This document shows, piece after piece, positions 1-10,890 of a stretch of DNA of 64,000 nucleotides. The stretch lies in contig NC_035177.2 in assembly GCF_001659605.2 (NCBI RefSeq), positions 33,310,136 to 33,374,135 on the forward strand, read 5' to 3'. Both the position numbers and the translations under genes were made by a program. This DNA is from Manihot esculenta. Taxonomy: Eukaryota; Streptophyta; Magnoliopsida; Malpighiales; Euphorbiaceae. The notes beneath the pieces are model-generated. The model ran no database searches and was not told the origin of the DNA. It was given only the letters and a program-made list of their open reading frames with translations. Numbering within the stretch: the first letter of the stretch is position 1; each line of letters starts with the position of its first letter.

Positions 1-41
1 TACTTGTTCTATGTACAGAAATTCTTGTTATTATATGATTA

Positions 42-2407
42 TTGTTTTACTTTTGTTTTGAAATAGGTTCCAATACAATTAAAAGAAAAACTAGAGGACC
101 AACACGATGCTTGAAAATCACACAATTGGAGAATGGGCAAAAATTGCCAGTAGAATTTGATGAAGATGATCAAGCTATTGGTGATAATGCTACTGCATTT
201 GTTTGGTTTTTAGGACAAACTGTTAGAAGTGTGTCGTGTTGTCCATTGCAAGTGAAACAATAGAATAAGATTACCGATGATAAGCTCGACCACATGTGGT
301 CTACCATATTGGTACAAAAATTTATATTAAATTACATCCATTATAAAATGATTATAATTTTTTTAGTTCTATTAAGTATCATAATCTTTGTTTCTTACTT
401 CTTTGCTAAAAGGAAAAGTTCACTTTTGAGTATTCTGATGCAAGAAAGGGAGCAATTTTCGGTCATATGAATGCATTATATAGGTATTATAGGCATAAGT
501 TGAAGAAGAAGTACTTTGATTCAAAGGCAACTTATTCACTTCGTCTTCGAAACAAGCCTAAGGATATGGATGTAAAAGATTGGAAGTATTTGGTTAATCT
601 TTGGACAGAAAATGCATTTCAGGTATTAAAAATTCGTGTAAAATTTAATAATTTATTTTATATGAATTCAGTTTCTGTTAGCTAACATAAATTCTGAAAA
701 TTTTTCATTATTTTTCTTTAGGAGAGAAGCAACAAAAATAAGACAAATAGATGCAAGCGTTCTATGCCGCCATACACGGGGACAAAAAGCTTTGCTCGGT
801 TGAGAGATCATATGGTATGAGTTTGTTTTTATTTTATTAGTATTATAGTGTTTTTTATTAATTAAATGATACATAAATAATCCCTTTTTACTGCTGTCGT
901 TTTGTGGACTATGGCTAGAAAGAAACAAAATAGTATTTGATAATTCTAATTTAGAGCTTGAGAAAGTTTATGATTTGATCTTTTATGGATCTTTTATTTG
1001 GTTTAAGATGTGCCTAGCTTTCCTTATTCCTTAATCCAAATTCTTTTTAGTAGCTCAACAATCAAGAACTGGTCAACCTGTAATTGTATAAACTAGCTGC
1101 TTGTTGTTATTCTTTGTATTCTGCTATAACTCTTAAAGTTCTAATAAAAACTATTTTTATCAAAAAAAAAAAAATAATAATGCCTTTTGAAGTTCATATG
1201 ATTGTTAGAACTTTTTGATATGCTATTTACTATTTTTTCTATAAATGCCTAATTAGACTCAGACTGCCGTTATTAACCTTTCATTTCCCACATCAAAACA
1301 AATCCCCTTTTTCTTTATGCTCATTAAAGTTAAACATGGCAATTTTTTAGTAGTATTAGATTAGACAGCAAATACCATTAATAACTCACTCATTTAATGG
1401 TGAAATTTGACCATGTTTAATATTCTAAATATAGGAATGAATTATGATTGGTCAACCCTATGAGCATCCAAACTTATAGAGTAAATAATAATCAACAGTA
1501 TTATGAATTTTAACGCTTGAATTGATATCATTAGCTGTAAAAATGTTAGCTCTTTTATACAAGTTTTGTTTATCTGCAGCATATTTGTAGTTAAGTCAAT
1601 TGACTCTTTTACGGAAAGTTTGGTTTTGCTTGAACTCAAATTTTTATTGATATAGATCTATGATAAACTAATACTAATTCTTATATTTATTTGAACAGAA
1701 GAAAAAAAATGGAAAAACACCTTCTCGCTTAGAGCTTTTTCTTGAATCTAGAAAGAGAAAGGCAAAGAAATTGATCCAATATCACAAGAAGCCATTGTAA
1801 TACTTTTTACATATGTTTTATTTATTTGTTATGTATTTTATGCTATATTTTGATTTTTTTTAATATCAATAAATATAAATATCTATATAGGAAAAGTTTC
1901 AGCAACTAAAGAAACAACGAGAAGAAGGACAAATTTCACTGGATGATGATGCTATGTTTGCTGATGTACTTGGGCCAGAAAAAAATGGTTATGTACGTGC
2001 TTATGGTCTTAGAAAAAATGTCACGGAATATTTTGGTGCTAGACCTACAAAGATAGAACTACTTAGACAACTTGATACTTCAAGAAGAGAAGCAAACGAG
2101 CGTGTCCAACAAATTCAAAAAGAAGCAAGTGAACAAGTAAATGATGTTAAGAAGCAAATGGATGAGAAACTTGTAGAGAAATAGAATATGGGAGCAGAAA
2201 TTCAAGATGCTTTTGGAGAAAAACAATAATATTGCATCAGTAAGTGATTAAAAACTAAGTCTCATTTTTTTTCTAATATAAGAATTTTTGTAAGCTATAT
2301 AACTAGTATGAACCTTATCTATTTTATATAATTTTGTTATTAATATTTTCAAATAAAATTTTATACAGCCTATGGAGGATTCCCAAGATGATAAAATTGG
2401 AGGATGA
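42..2407 (+). pseudogene. Transposase_24 / Ptta-En/Spm-type protein gene, spliced, broken
   Basis: Successive exons in order read like one plant Transposase_24 protein. About 67-312 has RGPTRCL and a conserved FLGQTVR block. 413-622 has a YRYYRHKLKKKYF block and a DVKDWKYLV motif. 722-814 has NKTNRCK and GTKSFARLRDHM. 1699-1796 has PSRLELFLESRKRK. 1891-2184 has a DDDAMFADVLGPEKNGYVRAYG-like block and a charged coiled-coil tail. A short last exon may lie at 2369-2407. GT/AG boundaries fit each junction. Decay: an in-frame TAG at 260-262 where Trp is expected, a probable frameshift near 1765, and a stop at 2182. This family accompanies the catalytic transposase in CACTA elements. Its biochemical role is not well defined, and it is not itself the DDE transposase. 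Confidence 0.7.
815..1698 (+). other. Large intron of the CACTA gene
   Basis: This 884-base AT-rich gap separates two exons of the Transposase_24-type gene (GT at 815, CAG ending at 1698). It has no credible coding content. Short open frames here do not resemble any family and are rich in Ile, Leu and Lys, as expected from AT-rich noise. Confidence 0.5.
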
Positions 2408-2779
2408 TTTGCAGTATATTTGAAGTTTTGGATTTTGAAGCAGCCAGCAGCCTTATAATACTACTTTTAGAAAATTTAGATATTAATATTAGTGTTAGTA
2501 TAGTATTATAATTTCAAGTATTTTTAGTGTGACTGCTTTATAACTTAAATTAGTTTATTTTGGATATTAGTTATTTTGGATTAAATTTATTGTTATTTTA
2601 TAATTGTCATTCTGATTGAGTCTTAATATTAATATATAATTATTTTATAAATTTAAATTTTAGCTAAATTTTTTATATAAATTTTATATTCTATTATAAA
2701 TTTTACCAAAATTATTAATAGATAAATAACATATATAATAGTAAATTATAATATAATCTCATTAAATAATAATAAATTA

Positions 2780-3404
2780 AATAAATATTACATTTTAGCT
2801 ACAAATAATTAATAGTAGCCGTATATAGTATATTTAGAATAGCTTCTAATTTAATAATTTTGTGGCTTTATTCAATAGTTATAAAATAAAATTAAGTGTA
2901 ACAATTATACTAGAACTTGTCACTTTCTTATTTTTGTGGCTATAAATTTTATTCTTGCCTTATAATTATTTAAATGTGGCTAATAGTAAATATTTTTTGT
3001 CATACAATTAAGTTTATGGCTAAATTTAGATATGTTAGCCATAAAATTAAATTTGTAACTATACATAAGTTTAAATTGCCACATTATTATTTTTGTAACA
3101 TAATCATAGCAAAATCACTTACAAAAAAAAGTTGTTGTGGCAAAAAGAAAATGTGGTTACAAATATTCTATTATCGTGGCTAATAACTAGCCACAATATT
3201 TATTTTTAATGACAATAATTTTAGCTAATAAATATTTATTATAGCCATAATATAGGTAAATTCTGTAACTAAACTTTAGTTACGCCACTTCTAGCTACGG
3301 CATGTCACGGGAAAAATATATTGTGGCAAAAGCATCTAGCCACCAAAATTCTATTTTTAACTGCAATTTATTTTGTGACAAGATATGGATAATGTTGTAG
3401 TTGT
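2780..3404. repeat. CACTA subterminal repeat zone
   Basis: About a dozen copies of a short motif (GTGGCTA, GTGGCAA and their complements TAGCCAC, TTGCCAC) occur in both orientations, including a back-to-back pair near 3176-3194. In plant CACTA elements such subterminal motifs are the DNA-binding sites for the element's TNPA-like protein. That function is inferred from the family, not shown here. The zone ends at the CAP-H2 exon fragment. Confidence 0.6.
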
Positions 3405-4465
3405 TTGGAGGCTGTTCTGTTGGTTTTGGCATGGTGGAGAAAGAGTAGAAAAAGAATGGTGAAGTAGAGGTAGGGTTGACTGGGGTGAGCAAGGAATGGC
3501 CTAAAAACCCAGATATTCAATTTGATTTGCAAACTGAGTTTTTAAAGTTGGAGAAAAGGAGTTTTTTATGTTGGAGGATAATTAGACTCTGGTTGGATTA
3601 GTTACGGAGGGGAAGCACAGTGTCTGAAGAAAATACCTTTTATATTTTAGTTTTCTTTATTATGTTTAAATTAATAAAAATAAAATAACGATTTTTTTTC
3701 TTATTTTAATAAAAAAATAAATGAAAATACTATTATTTTCTTAATATTATTATTTTATCTTTTATTTTTAAATAAAATCAAAAAAATAAAGAGTATAAAA
3801 ATAATTTTAAATTAAAATAATGTTTTTCTTTAAATATTTTTTTAGAAAATATTTTTCTTTCCTTGAACGTTTTTCAGTATCAATCCAAACTATATAATTT
3901 AATTCTTAAAATGTAAAGACATAATGCTCCAATTGCAAAAACTAATGTATCTCATTTTTATATTCTCATAATTTTTATTTATTTTATTTTTTATATATAT
4001 TAAAAAAATATTTTTAAATTTTTAATTATATTTATTTTAAATACATAAATTTTATTAAATATTAATTTTTTTTAAAATGTTAGAAATAAAATAAAATTAA
4101 ATAGAATTATAAAAAATAAAATAAATAATAACTAAAAAATAATAAAAATTATAAAATGAAAAGAATATAATAAAAAAATTAAAGCGATTAAAAAATGGAG
4201 CAAATAAAATAGTAAATTATACTTTTGGCATTCATTCAAATGTATATTTTGATTTTAATTTTAGCATAAAATTGAAAATAAACATTTGGAATTGAAACCA
4301 AAGTACAATTTTTTTTTATTTCTATTTAGTTGTTTGATATGTTGATTTTAATTTTAGTTTGGATTTAATTTAATAAAGTTTTATTTGAATTTAAGGTTTT
4401 AAAATAATTTTATGTAATTAATTTCACAAAAAAAAAATTATATTCTCACCCTTTCATAATATATT
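3405..4465 (-). repeat. Inverted repeat, left arm: CAP-H2 promoter and start of exon 1
   Basis: Read on the minus strand, this matches 18352-19425 on the plus strand: the same AT-rich promoter, 5' leader and ATG (minus-strand ATG at 3432) of the CAP-H2 fragment. The matching protein start, [11 protein letters not shown], is common to both copies. Similarity ends at about 3405 where the CACTA element begins, and at about 4465 on the other side. The arm is about 1.06 kb and its partner lies about 13.9 kb away, or about 1.9 kb if the later gypsy insertion is removed. A few small indels separate the arms, so the duplication is not very recent. Confidence 0.75.
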
Positions 4466-5819
4466 AAAATTATAAAAAATATTTATTATTATAAAAATAT
4501 AAATAATATTATTAAATTAATATCATATAAATATATTATTATAATATATTAACAATAAAAAAAAATTAAAACTAATTTAACGCGGCTTTAGATGACACCA
4601 TGCCACAATTTTTAAAAAATAAATAATAAAATAAATAATAGCTTAATGTCAAATTGATTCCAAACCATTATTTAAAAAAAAAAAAATTCTGACGTATTTT
4701 ATAAAAATATCAGAGATTATTTTTTATCGGCCGTCTGACGATGAAACCCATATCCATAAATATTTTATTTTGACTTTAAATTTATAATTTTTTTATTTTT
4801 AATTTTAAATTAATAAAAAATTCTAAATATAATATAATTTTATTATTATAATTTTTAAATTCTTAAAAGAAAAAAAAAACTTTCAATAAAACTTTCAAAA
4901 ATTTTATTACAATTTTTTCACAAAAAAATACTATAATTAAATGAACTTTTAGCATTCTTCTAATATGCTGTATATTTATTTAGTTTTATTTGTTTCCTAT
5001 AAGAAAACTACGTAGTTTTGTAGTTAAACTTGAAAATAGTATATTTTAAAAAAATAATTACAATTAATTTAATTTAATTATTTATAATTTTATTAATATA
5101 TAATTTAATTAATAATTATATATATGGATAATAATAATAAGTACGTGTATATATGTAATTGATTTTAGTAATTTATATTTTATTTGTATAAATTCTATTA
5201 ATATAGAAATATTATATAATATAATCTATTTAAATAGTACAAACTATAATTAATGAATTAAATTAGTTAAATACTACTGTAAATTTTTAATAATTAATCA
5301 GTAATTAAATATATAATAATTTTATATTGTTCTTATATATATAATCTATTTAGATATAATATAATATAAATAAAATGATAAGAAATATTTAAAAATTAAA
5401 TATTATTACAATTATATATATCCATAATTTTATTAAAATTATATGTAATATAAAATGTATAGTTGAAATATATATTAAAATTATAATATCATTATAAATT
5501 ATTTAAAAATATATATAATATTAATTTTTTTGATAAAATTTAATACGGTCTTCATAAAGAACCATAACTTAAATTAAAAAACTAGATAAATTCGATTCGA
5601 CTTTTAAGCTATGAATTTTTTTTTTATTATTGTATACTTTTAAAATAATTTTTCAATTCAATTAGGACCCACAAAAATCATACACAACCCTAGTTAAGAG
5701 TATGCTTGCTTCTACTCGATGTCAATTAGTTGCGATTGGCAAAAGTTTTAGAAATGAAATCTTCTTTTTGATGATAGCTATCGGTCCAGATTTGAGTTGA
5801 AGATGCCTCAGAGCTCTAT
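4466..5819. other. AT-rich spacer with no recognisable gene
   Basis: Very AT-rich sequence with long A and T runs. No coding pattern, terminal repeats or RNA gene seen. A less AT-rich stretch at about 5665-5815 borders the CAP-H2 exon fragment, but I could not match it to the CAP-H2 protein. Confidence 0.4.
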
Positions 5820-6022
5820 CATTCATCATCATTTTGAACATCCATCATCCATATCAACTTCATGTTTAGCATCTTCATAATTACCATAATTACCATAAGC
5901 AGCATCATCCATATCAACTTCATGGTTAGCATCTTCATAATTACCATAATTACCATAAGCAGCAAAATCCAGCTAAGCAGTATCATCCATATCAACTTCA
6001 TGGTGAGCATCTTCATAATTAC
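5820..6022 (-). pseudogene. CAP-H2: CAP-H2 internal exon fragment, distal part
   Basis: On the minus strand one frame reads an acidic repeated peptide with units of the type AAYGNYGNYEDANHEVDMDD. It follows directly, across the gypsy insertion, from the fragment at 17993-18290, which reads like condensin-II subunit H2. The peptide is tandemly duplicated here (see the repeat entry) and one copy contains a stop. The exon lies opposite to the CAP-H2 exons at 19389-20833 and is cut by the gypsy element at the ATTAC target site, so it cannot be part of a working gene. Confidence 0.6.
5846..6022. repeat. 60-78 bp tandem repeat within the CAP-H2 exon fragment
   Basis: The phrase CATCCATATCAACTTCATG recurs at 5846, 5906 and 5984, giving repeat units of 60 and 78 bases, with inner duplications of ATAATTACC. 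The second unit carries extra bases (AAAATCCAGCTAAGCAG) that resemble the sequence just right of the gypsy insertion at 18010-18027. The gypsy element inserted into the third unit. Confidence 0.75.
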
Positions 6023-6524
6023 ATATGACCGCTGGGTTTCTTCACCCCGGTCTAGGGCCAGTCCCATTAGGGCAGCTCATAACCTGAAGGCTACTAAACC
6101 TCCTCCAAGAACCAGGTCCAGTCCATTCAGTTTAAAGACCGGGCTCCAGTCCGTTTCTTCAAGCAGACCGGTCTAGCTCTTCCGGCCCAATGGACAGATC
6201 TCTTCCGGGCCTAGTCTTAACCTCATCCTCCGGCCCAGCTCAGAACCCGAAAGGAGTTCAACCCCTTCGCCTTGTGGGACCATCCGCATGCGCTTCCGGG
6301 GAGAATCAGGGGCCGTTGTGCATGGGACAGAGATCTGATTCCCTCGTACGTCCATATCAACGTAGCAGGGACATGTGGTCCAATGATACTCGTTCTGTTA
6401 ATACGTCACTACTAGCAGACAAAAGGAAACATATAAAAGGAGAAATACCCTCCTCTAGGTCTAAGTTTTTCCAGTTTTTACAGAACCCATTGTAAAACCC
6501 TATTTTCTGGATCTCAGATTATCA
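6023..6524 (+). repeat. 5' LTR of the Tat-type element
   Basis: Near-identical to 17494-17992. Begins ATATGACCGCTGGG (the 3' copy begins TGATGACCGCTGGG) and ends ATTATCA. A TATA box (TATAAAAG, 6432-6439) lies about 90 bases before the LTR end. Differences from the 3' LTR include a small indel near 6407 and a handful of substitutions, implying moderate age. Confidence 0.92.
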
Positions 6525-6526
6525 AT

Positions 6527-6544
6527 TGGCGCCGTCTGTGGGAA
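6527..6544 (+). promoter_or_regulatory. tRNA primer-binding site of the Tat-type element
   Basis: Two bases after the 5' LTR the sequence reads TGGCGCCGTCTGTGGGAA. The TGGCGCCGT core fits the 3' end of a plant tRNA-Asp-like primer, as in many gypsy elements. The exact tRNA was not verified. Confidence 0.75.
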
Positions 6545-6604
6545 AACGAAGGAGATCTTTTCATCACCGGAGTTCCACTTTTACAACACCCATTGAGATC
6601 CACG

Positions 6605-8032
6605 ATGGCTAATCACAATGAAAACAACAACCTTAACATCCCGAATGACCTGAGCTCTGCCCAAGAGGGGCAGCAGTTCTCCTTTTCTAGCCCCACAACA
6701 CCAAACAACCAAACACCCATTCCTTTCAACCCCTCGCCAAGTTTGGCAGGGAACGCTTCCACCGCTACCTTGTCCAACCAGAACCTCCAATCCATGGCAC
6801 TCCAACTACAAAACACCGCCCACTGGTTGGGGCAGATAATGCAGCATCGGGGCCTTAGCACCCCAACAAACATATTGCCAGTGGTAGAAGAGCCCCAGAC
6901 CAACGGACCTCAACTTACCCACAACCATCCTCAAACTGTTAGCCAGGAAACTGGAGAAAGGGAAAGAAGAGTTGGAGAAGAGGAAGAGCCAGAGGCCAGG
7001 GTTCATGGAAGGAGGGTGAGAGAGATGATTGAGAACGATGGGGCCGACAGTTATTCCGCCGAAACAACCAAGTGGACAAGAAGCGAAGTGGAAGAAGAGG
7101 AGTACCGCCAGGAGAAGAAACTCAGGAAAGAAGAGGAGAGCGTAGACCAAAAGCTGCAAAAGATGAGAGAGCAGCTCTTGGCTGAGCTGGGGACAAAGGA
7201 TCAGAACCAAACTATCTTGCACACCTCTTTGCCCTTCTCGAAGTGGGTACAACAGGAGACCGTTTCCAAGAAATTTATGATGCCGTCTATGGCCGCATAC
7301 GACGGAGCCGGAAACCCCCGGGAACACGTCTTGAACTTCAAGACTTTCATGAAGCTGCAGACTTTATCAGATGCATTGATGTGCAAGGTATTTCCTACGA
7401 TGCTCTCAGGACCAGCACGGGCGTGGTTCAACAGCCTTGAGAAAGAAAGTATTAGTAGCTTTGGAGATCTGGCCACCCGCTTCATCAGCCGGTTTATCGC
7501 CGAGGTACCCGCAGATAGGAAGACGAGTTACCTGGAGACAGTTAGGCAAAGGAGAGACGAATTGCTCAGGGAGTATGTCGCTCGTTTCAACACGGAAGCC
7601 TTGCAAATTTCCGAGCTCGATGAAGGAAGGGCTATAGAAGCCATGCAGAAGGGGACGACCTCGGTTGAGTTCTTTAGTTCATTGAGCAGGAAACCTCCGA
7701 CCTCACTGGCCGAGCTGATGAAGCGAGCTGAAAAATACATAAGGCAGGACGATGCTTTGGTGACAAGCAGGTTCGCCAGGGGAGCGGCAGATAAAGGGAA
7801 AACACCAGAGGAAGGGAAATCAGAAAGGCACGAGAAAAAGCATGGAAAGAGGCCTGAACCGTATAGACAACCTTGGGAGCGAAGGGACCAAAGACCTCTC
7901 CCTCCTCGGATCTCAGAACAGAGGCCATTCCCACCATGGGTTCCGGAGACGCCGACCCCGCTCAACGCTTCTAGAGCCGAAGTGCTCATAGCCGTCAGGA
8001 CAAGGAGTTCCTCCGATGGCCTAGGCCTATGA
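6605..8032 (+). CDS. gag: gag capsid polyprotein, N-terminal ORF
   Basis: Start chosen at 6605 (MANHNENNN); an in-frame Met lies at 6593. The N-terminal part is low-complexity and charged, with a Glu/Arg-rich coiled-coil-like segment around residues 115-200. The retrotransposon gag capsid domain follows from about residue 220 (KFMMPSMAAYDG, then LSGPARAWFNSLEKESISSF, then FISRF and LREYVARFNTEAL). The ORF ends in GLGL-stop at 8032, but this is a frameshift and not the natural end: the zinc-knuckle part of gag continues in another frame from about 8021. The protein would form the retrotransposon particle. Confidence 0.85.
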   Translation: MANHNENNNLNIPNDLSSAQEGQQFSFSSPTTPNNQTPIPFNPSPSLAGNASTATLSNQNLQSMALQLQNTAHWLGQIMQHRGLSTPTNILPVVEEPQTNGPQLTHNHPQTVSQETGERERRVGEEEEPEARVHGRRVREMIENDGADSYSAETTKWTRSEVEEEEYRQEKKLRKEEESVDQKLQKMREQLLAELGTKDQNQTILHTSLPFSKWVQQETVSKKFMMPSMAAYDGAGNPREHVLNFKTFMKLQTLSDALMCKVFPTMLSGPARAWFNSLEKESISSFGDLATRFISRFIAEVPADRKTSYLETVRQRRDELLREYVARFNTEALQISELDEGRAIEAMQKGTTSVEFFSSLSRKPPTSLAELMKRAEKYIRQDDALVTSRFARGAADKGKTPEEGKSERHEKKHGKRPEPYRQPWERRDQRPLPPRISEQRPFPPWVPETPTPLNASRAEVLIAVRTRSSSDGLGL

Positions 8033-8901
8033 AAACGGAAGCAAACTAGCGAGATCCTGACAAATATTGTCAGTACCATCACACACACGACCACGACACC
8101 AATAACTGCTTTCAGTTGATCACAGAGATCGAAAGGTTGATAAAAATAGGGCATCTTAAGAACTTCGTGAGGAAACCGGAGGGACAAAGGCCTCAGCCTA
8201 ATCCGGCAACACAAGCACCAAGGAAGGCAGGAACTGGACCAGTGAATGATGGGACCAAGGGGACCATCAACATGATTGTTGGAGGAACAGGAGGTCGGAT
8301 GAGCCGTAGGGGAAAAAAGAGGAGTCGAGAGGGAGAAAGTAGCAGCACCGAAGTCATGCAGGTAGTCGAGCATTCTCCAGTAACCATCACCTTCTCTCCG
8401 GAGGATGCCCAGGGTGTTCAGATGCCCCATGACGATGCCCTTGTCATTGAAGCCATCATTCACAACTATCGAGTCAAGAAGATTCTAGTGGATGATGGGA
8501 GCAAGGTGAACCTATTACCCTACCGGATTTTCCAACAGATGGGAATCCCCGAGGAACAGCTAGTTCGGGATCAGGCACCGGTCAAGGGGATTGGAGGGGT
8601 ACCAGTACCCGTAGAAGGGAAAGTGAAGTTGGCTCTCACCTTAGGCGAAGCACCAAGAACTCACACCCATTATACGGTGTTCTTAGTGGTCAAACTCCCG
8701 TTGAGCTACAACGCCATCCTGGGGAGACCTACATTGTTTGACTTTGAGGCGGTCACCAGTATCAGATATCTGGCGTTGAAGTTCCCAACTGAGGCAGGAG
8801 TAGGAGTAGTCCGGAAAGCCAGGAGGAAGCGAGAGCAGTGTACTTGGCCACAGTGGCGGAGCCGAGCTCTGCGGCAGAGAGACTCGACCCAGAGGTGCTA
8901 G
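8021..8901 (+). pseudogene. gag zinc-knuckle end plus aspartic protease
   Basis: In the frame entered after the gag frameshift there is a TAG at 8047-8049, then a Tat-type zinc-knuckle-like peptide YCQYHHTHDHDTNNC (about 8062-8106). An open frame (first Met at 8116) follows, with a retropepsin-like block KKILVDDGSKVNLLPYRIF and a downstream LSYNAILGRP motif typical of gypsy proteases. The catalytic triplet reads DDG rather than DTG or DSG. The frame shifts again near 8810-8838, where the sequence passes into the pol frame. Protease would process Gag-Pol, but the breaks make this copy non-functional. Confidence 0.8.
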
Positions 8902-10470
8902 AGGTCAGGGATGAGGAGAAAGAGACCAGAACAGAGCCGATCGGAGATCTGGAGACCTTTCCTTTATCAGAAGCAGAGACAGATAAAATCTTCAGTGTCA
9001 ATGCTAGCCTCACTGAAGAACAAAAAACTGAAGTCATGACCTTGATCCGAGGCCACGCATCGAGCTTCGCCTGGAAGCCTTCTGACATGCCCGGGATTGA
9101 CCCTGAGGTGATGACCCATAAACTGAACGTCCTCCCTGATGCCAAACCGGTAAAGTAGAAGAAGAGGATAGTAGGAAGGGAGAAGCAACAGGCCATCAGG
9201 GAGGAAGTGCGGAAGTTAGAAGAAGCAGGCTTTATTAGGGAAGTCATGTACCCACAGTGGTTAGCGAATCCTGTATTAGTCAAAAAGGCCAATGGCAAAT
9301 ATAGGATGTGCATAGATTTTACTGACCTAAATCAAGCCTGTCCAAAAGATTGTTATGCCCTCCCTGATATTAATAAAATGGTCGACTCTACGGCGGTTTC
9401 GATTACATATCTTCTTTGGATGCTATGTCTGGCTATCGCCAAATTCCAATGGACAGGTCAGATGAAGAAAAGACCTCGTTCATAACAGAAGATGGGACCT
9501 ATTGCTATAAAGCCATGCCATTCGGGCTGAAAAACGCCGGGGCGACATACCAAAGACTGATGAACAAGGTTTTCAAAAATCAGATCGGCAGGAATGTAGA
9601 AGTGTATGTAGATGATATGGTAGTCAAAAGCCCCACTTTCCAACAGCATATGATAGATCTGAGGGAGGTATTTAGTGTGTTAGAACAGTATAAAATGAGG
9701 CTGAACCCAGCAAAGTGTGCTTTCTCTATCAGAGGATAAAAGTTCCTGGGATACATGGTGAGTGGAAAAGGCATCGAGCCCAATCCAGAGAAAGTAGAAG
9801 CTATACTGAATATGCCAGAACCAACCTGTGTAAGGGATGTCCAGAGACTGACTGGGAGAGTAGTGGCGTTAAACCGCTTTATGTCCAGGTCGGCAGAGAA
9901 ATGCTTGCCATTCTTTAAAAAGTTGAGGAAGATACCAAACTTCGAATGGACGGAAGACTGCCGAAAGGCTTTTGAAGAGCTTAAAGGCTACCTCAGCTCC
10001 CCCCATGTGCTCAATAGCCCCTTGGAAGGAGAGGAACTTCTGATATACTTGGCGGCCTCTGAACAAGCGATCAGTGCAGTATTGGTAAGAGTAGACGAAG
10101 GAGAACAAAAGCCGGTATTTTACGTCAGCAAAGTGCTTAAGGGTGCCGAGACCAGATACCTGAACATTGAAAAGGTGGCGTATGCTCTATTGCTAGTAGT
10201 CCGGAAGTTTAGGGTATATCTGGAAAGCCATCAAGGTATAGTGATGACGGACCAACCTCTGAAGAAGATTCTGCGCAGGCCAAAAACATCAGGTCGAATG
10301 CTCGCTTGGTCCATGGAAATCAGCTCTTACTGCCTAGAATATCGACCTCGAACCGCTATAAAATCTCTGTCCCTTACTGACTTCATAGCGGAATGCTCGT
10401 TCAACAAGGAACAGGGAGAGTCATCTTCTAAAGCATCAGGGAATGGGAGAGAAGAAGAGCCTCTCCAAGA
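8838..10470 (+). pseudogene. pol: pol: reverse transcriptase and RNase H
   Basis: The linker and the RT start lie at 8838-9158 (motifs LTEEQKTEVM, FAWKPSDMPGIDP). A TAG follows at 9156-9158. The RT then has EEAGFIREVMYPQWLANPVLVKK, CIDFTDLNQACPKD, a frameshift near 9400, then LDAMSGYRQIPM, the FGLKNAGATYQRLMN block and the catalytic YVDDMVVKS (about 9604-9630). A TAA at 9737 interrupts KFLGYMVS. The RNase H of the RT (9755 on) has LIYLAASEQAISAVLV and VFYVSKVLKGAETRYLNIEK. At least two stops and one frameshift inactivate it. Product: RNA-dependent DNA polymerase with RNase H. Confidence 0.9.
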
Positions 10471-10890
10471 ATTTGACTGGAAGTTGTATGTAGACGAGGC
10501 ATCAAGCGCTGGGGGCAGTGGCGCTGGGATAATGCTTAAAGGACCTGGAGAGTTTAAGGTCTGCTACGCCCTACGCCTAGAATTCAAGGCCTCCAATAAC
10601 GTGGCAGAGTATGAAGCCTTAATAAATGGGATGCTGGTAGCAACGGAGATAGGGGTAACCGACCTCGAAGTAAATAGTGACTCCTAACTGGTAATCAATC
10701 AGGTAACTGGGGTATATCAGGCCAGAGATCCAACCATGCAGGATTATTTAGCAAAGGTAAAAGCCATAGAAGCCGAGCTCAAGGGTCGGGGAACCATCGT
10801 CAAATACCAAAGAATACCTCGAGAGGAAAATGAGGAAGCAAACCTGCTCAGTCGATTGTCCAAGGAAGAATTAGAACAGCTCCCTGATGA
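10471..10890 (+). pseudogene. Second, archaeal-type RNase H domain (Tat hallmark)
   Basis: After the first RNase H the sequence reads WKLYVDEASSAGGSGAGIML, then NNVAEYEALINGML, then LEVNSDS-stop (TAA 10684-10686), then LVINQVTGVYQARD and ending REENEEANLLSRL. The order D (YVDEA), E (AEYEAL), D (NSDS) and late D/E-rich RIPREENEEA is that of the additional RNase H reported in Tat-lineage gypsy elements. The stop falls one residue after the third acidic catalytic position. The start of this domain at 10471 is approximate. Confidence 0.8.

Larger units (their letters stand above)
1..3404 (+). mobile_element. CACTA (En/Spm-like) transposon, 3' part
   Basis: The left end lies outside the window. 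The element is recognised by a broken multi-exon gene of the plant Transposase_24 (Ptta/En/Spm) type at 42-2407, followed by an AT-rich subterminal zone dense in short inverted GTGGCTA/TAGCCAC motifs, the usual architecture of plant CACTA ends. The right end is placed at about 3404, where the strand reads TGTTGTAG (reverse complement CTACAACA, as in CACTACAA-type termini). Immediately beyond, the sequence becomes an inverted copy of CAP-H2 exon 1. The terminal CAC is not intact and the left end is missing, so TIRs and TSD cannot be verified. The boundary is an inference. Confidence 0.6.

Noticed and set aside
42..2407. An intact host gene at the window start
   Set aside because: The exon blocks fit the CACTA-associated Transposase_24 family, with an internal stop and a frameshift, followed by CACTA-type subterminal repeats.
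6806..7327. 173-codon minus-strand frame across gag, and the 311-codon minus-strand frame at 7528-8463
   Set aside because: They lie antisense to a well supported gag and protease, match no family, and their composition follows from the complement of the gag codons.
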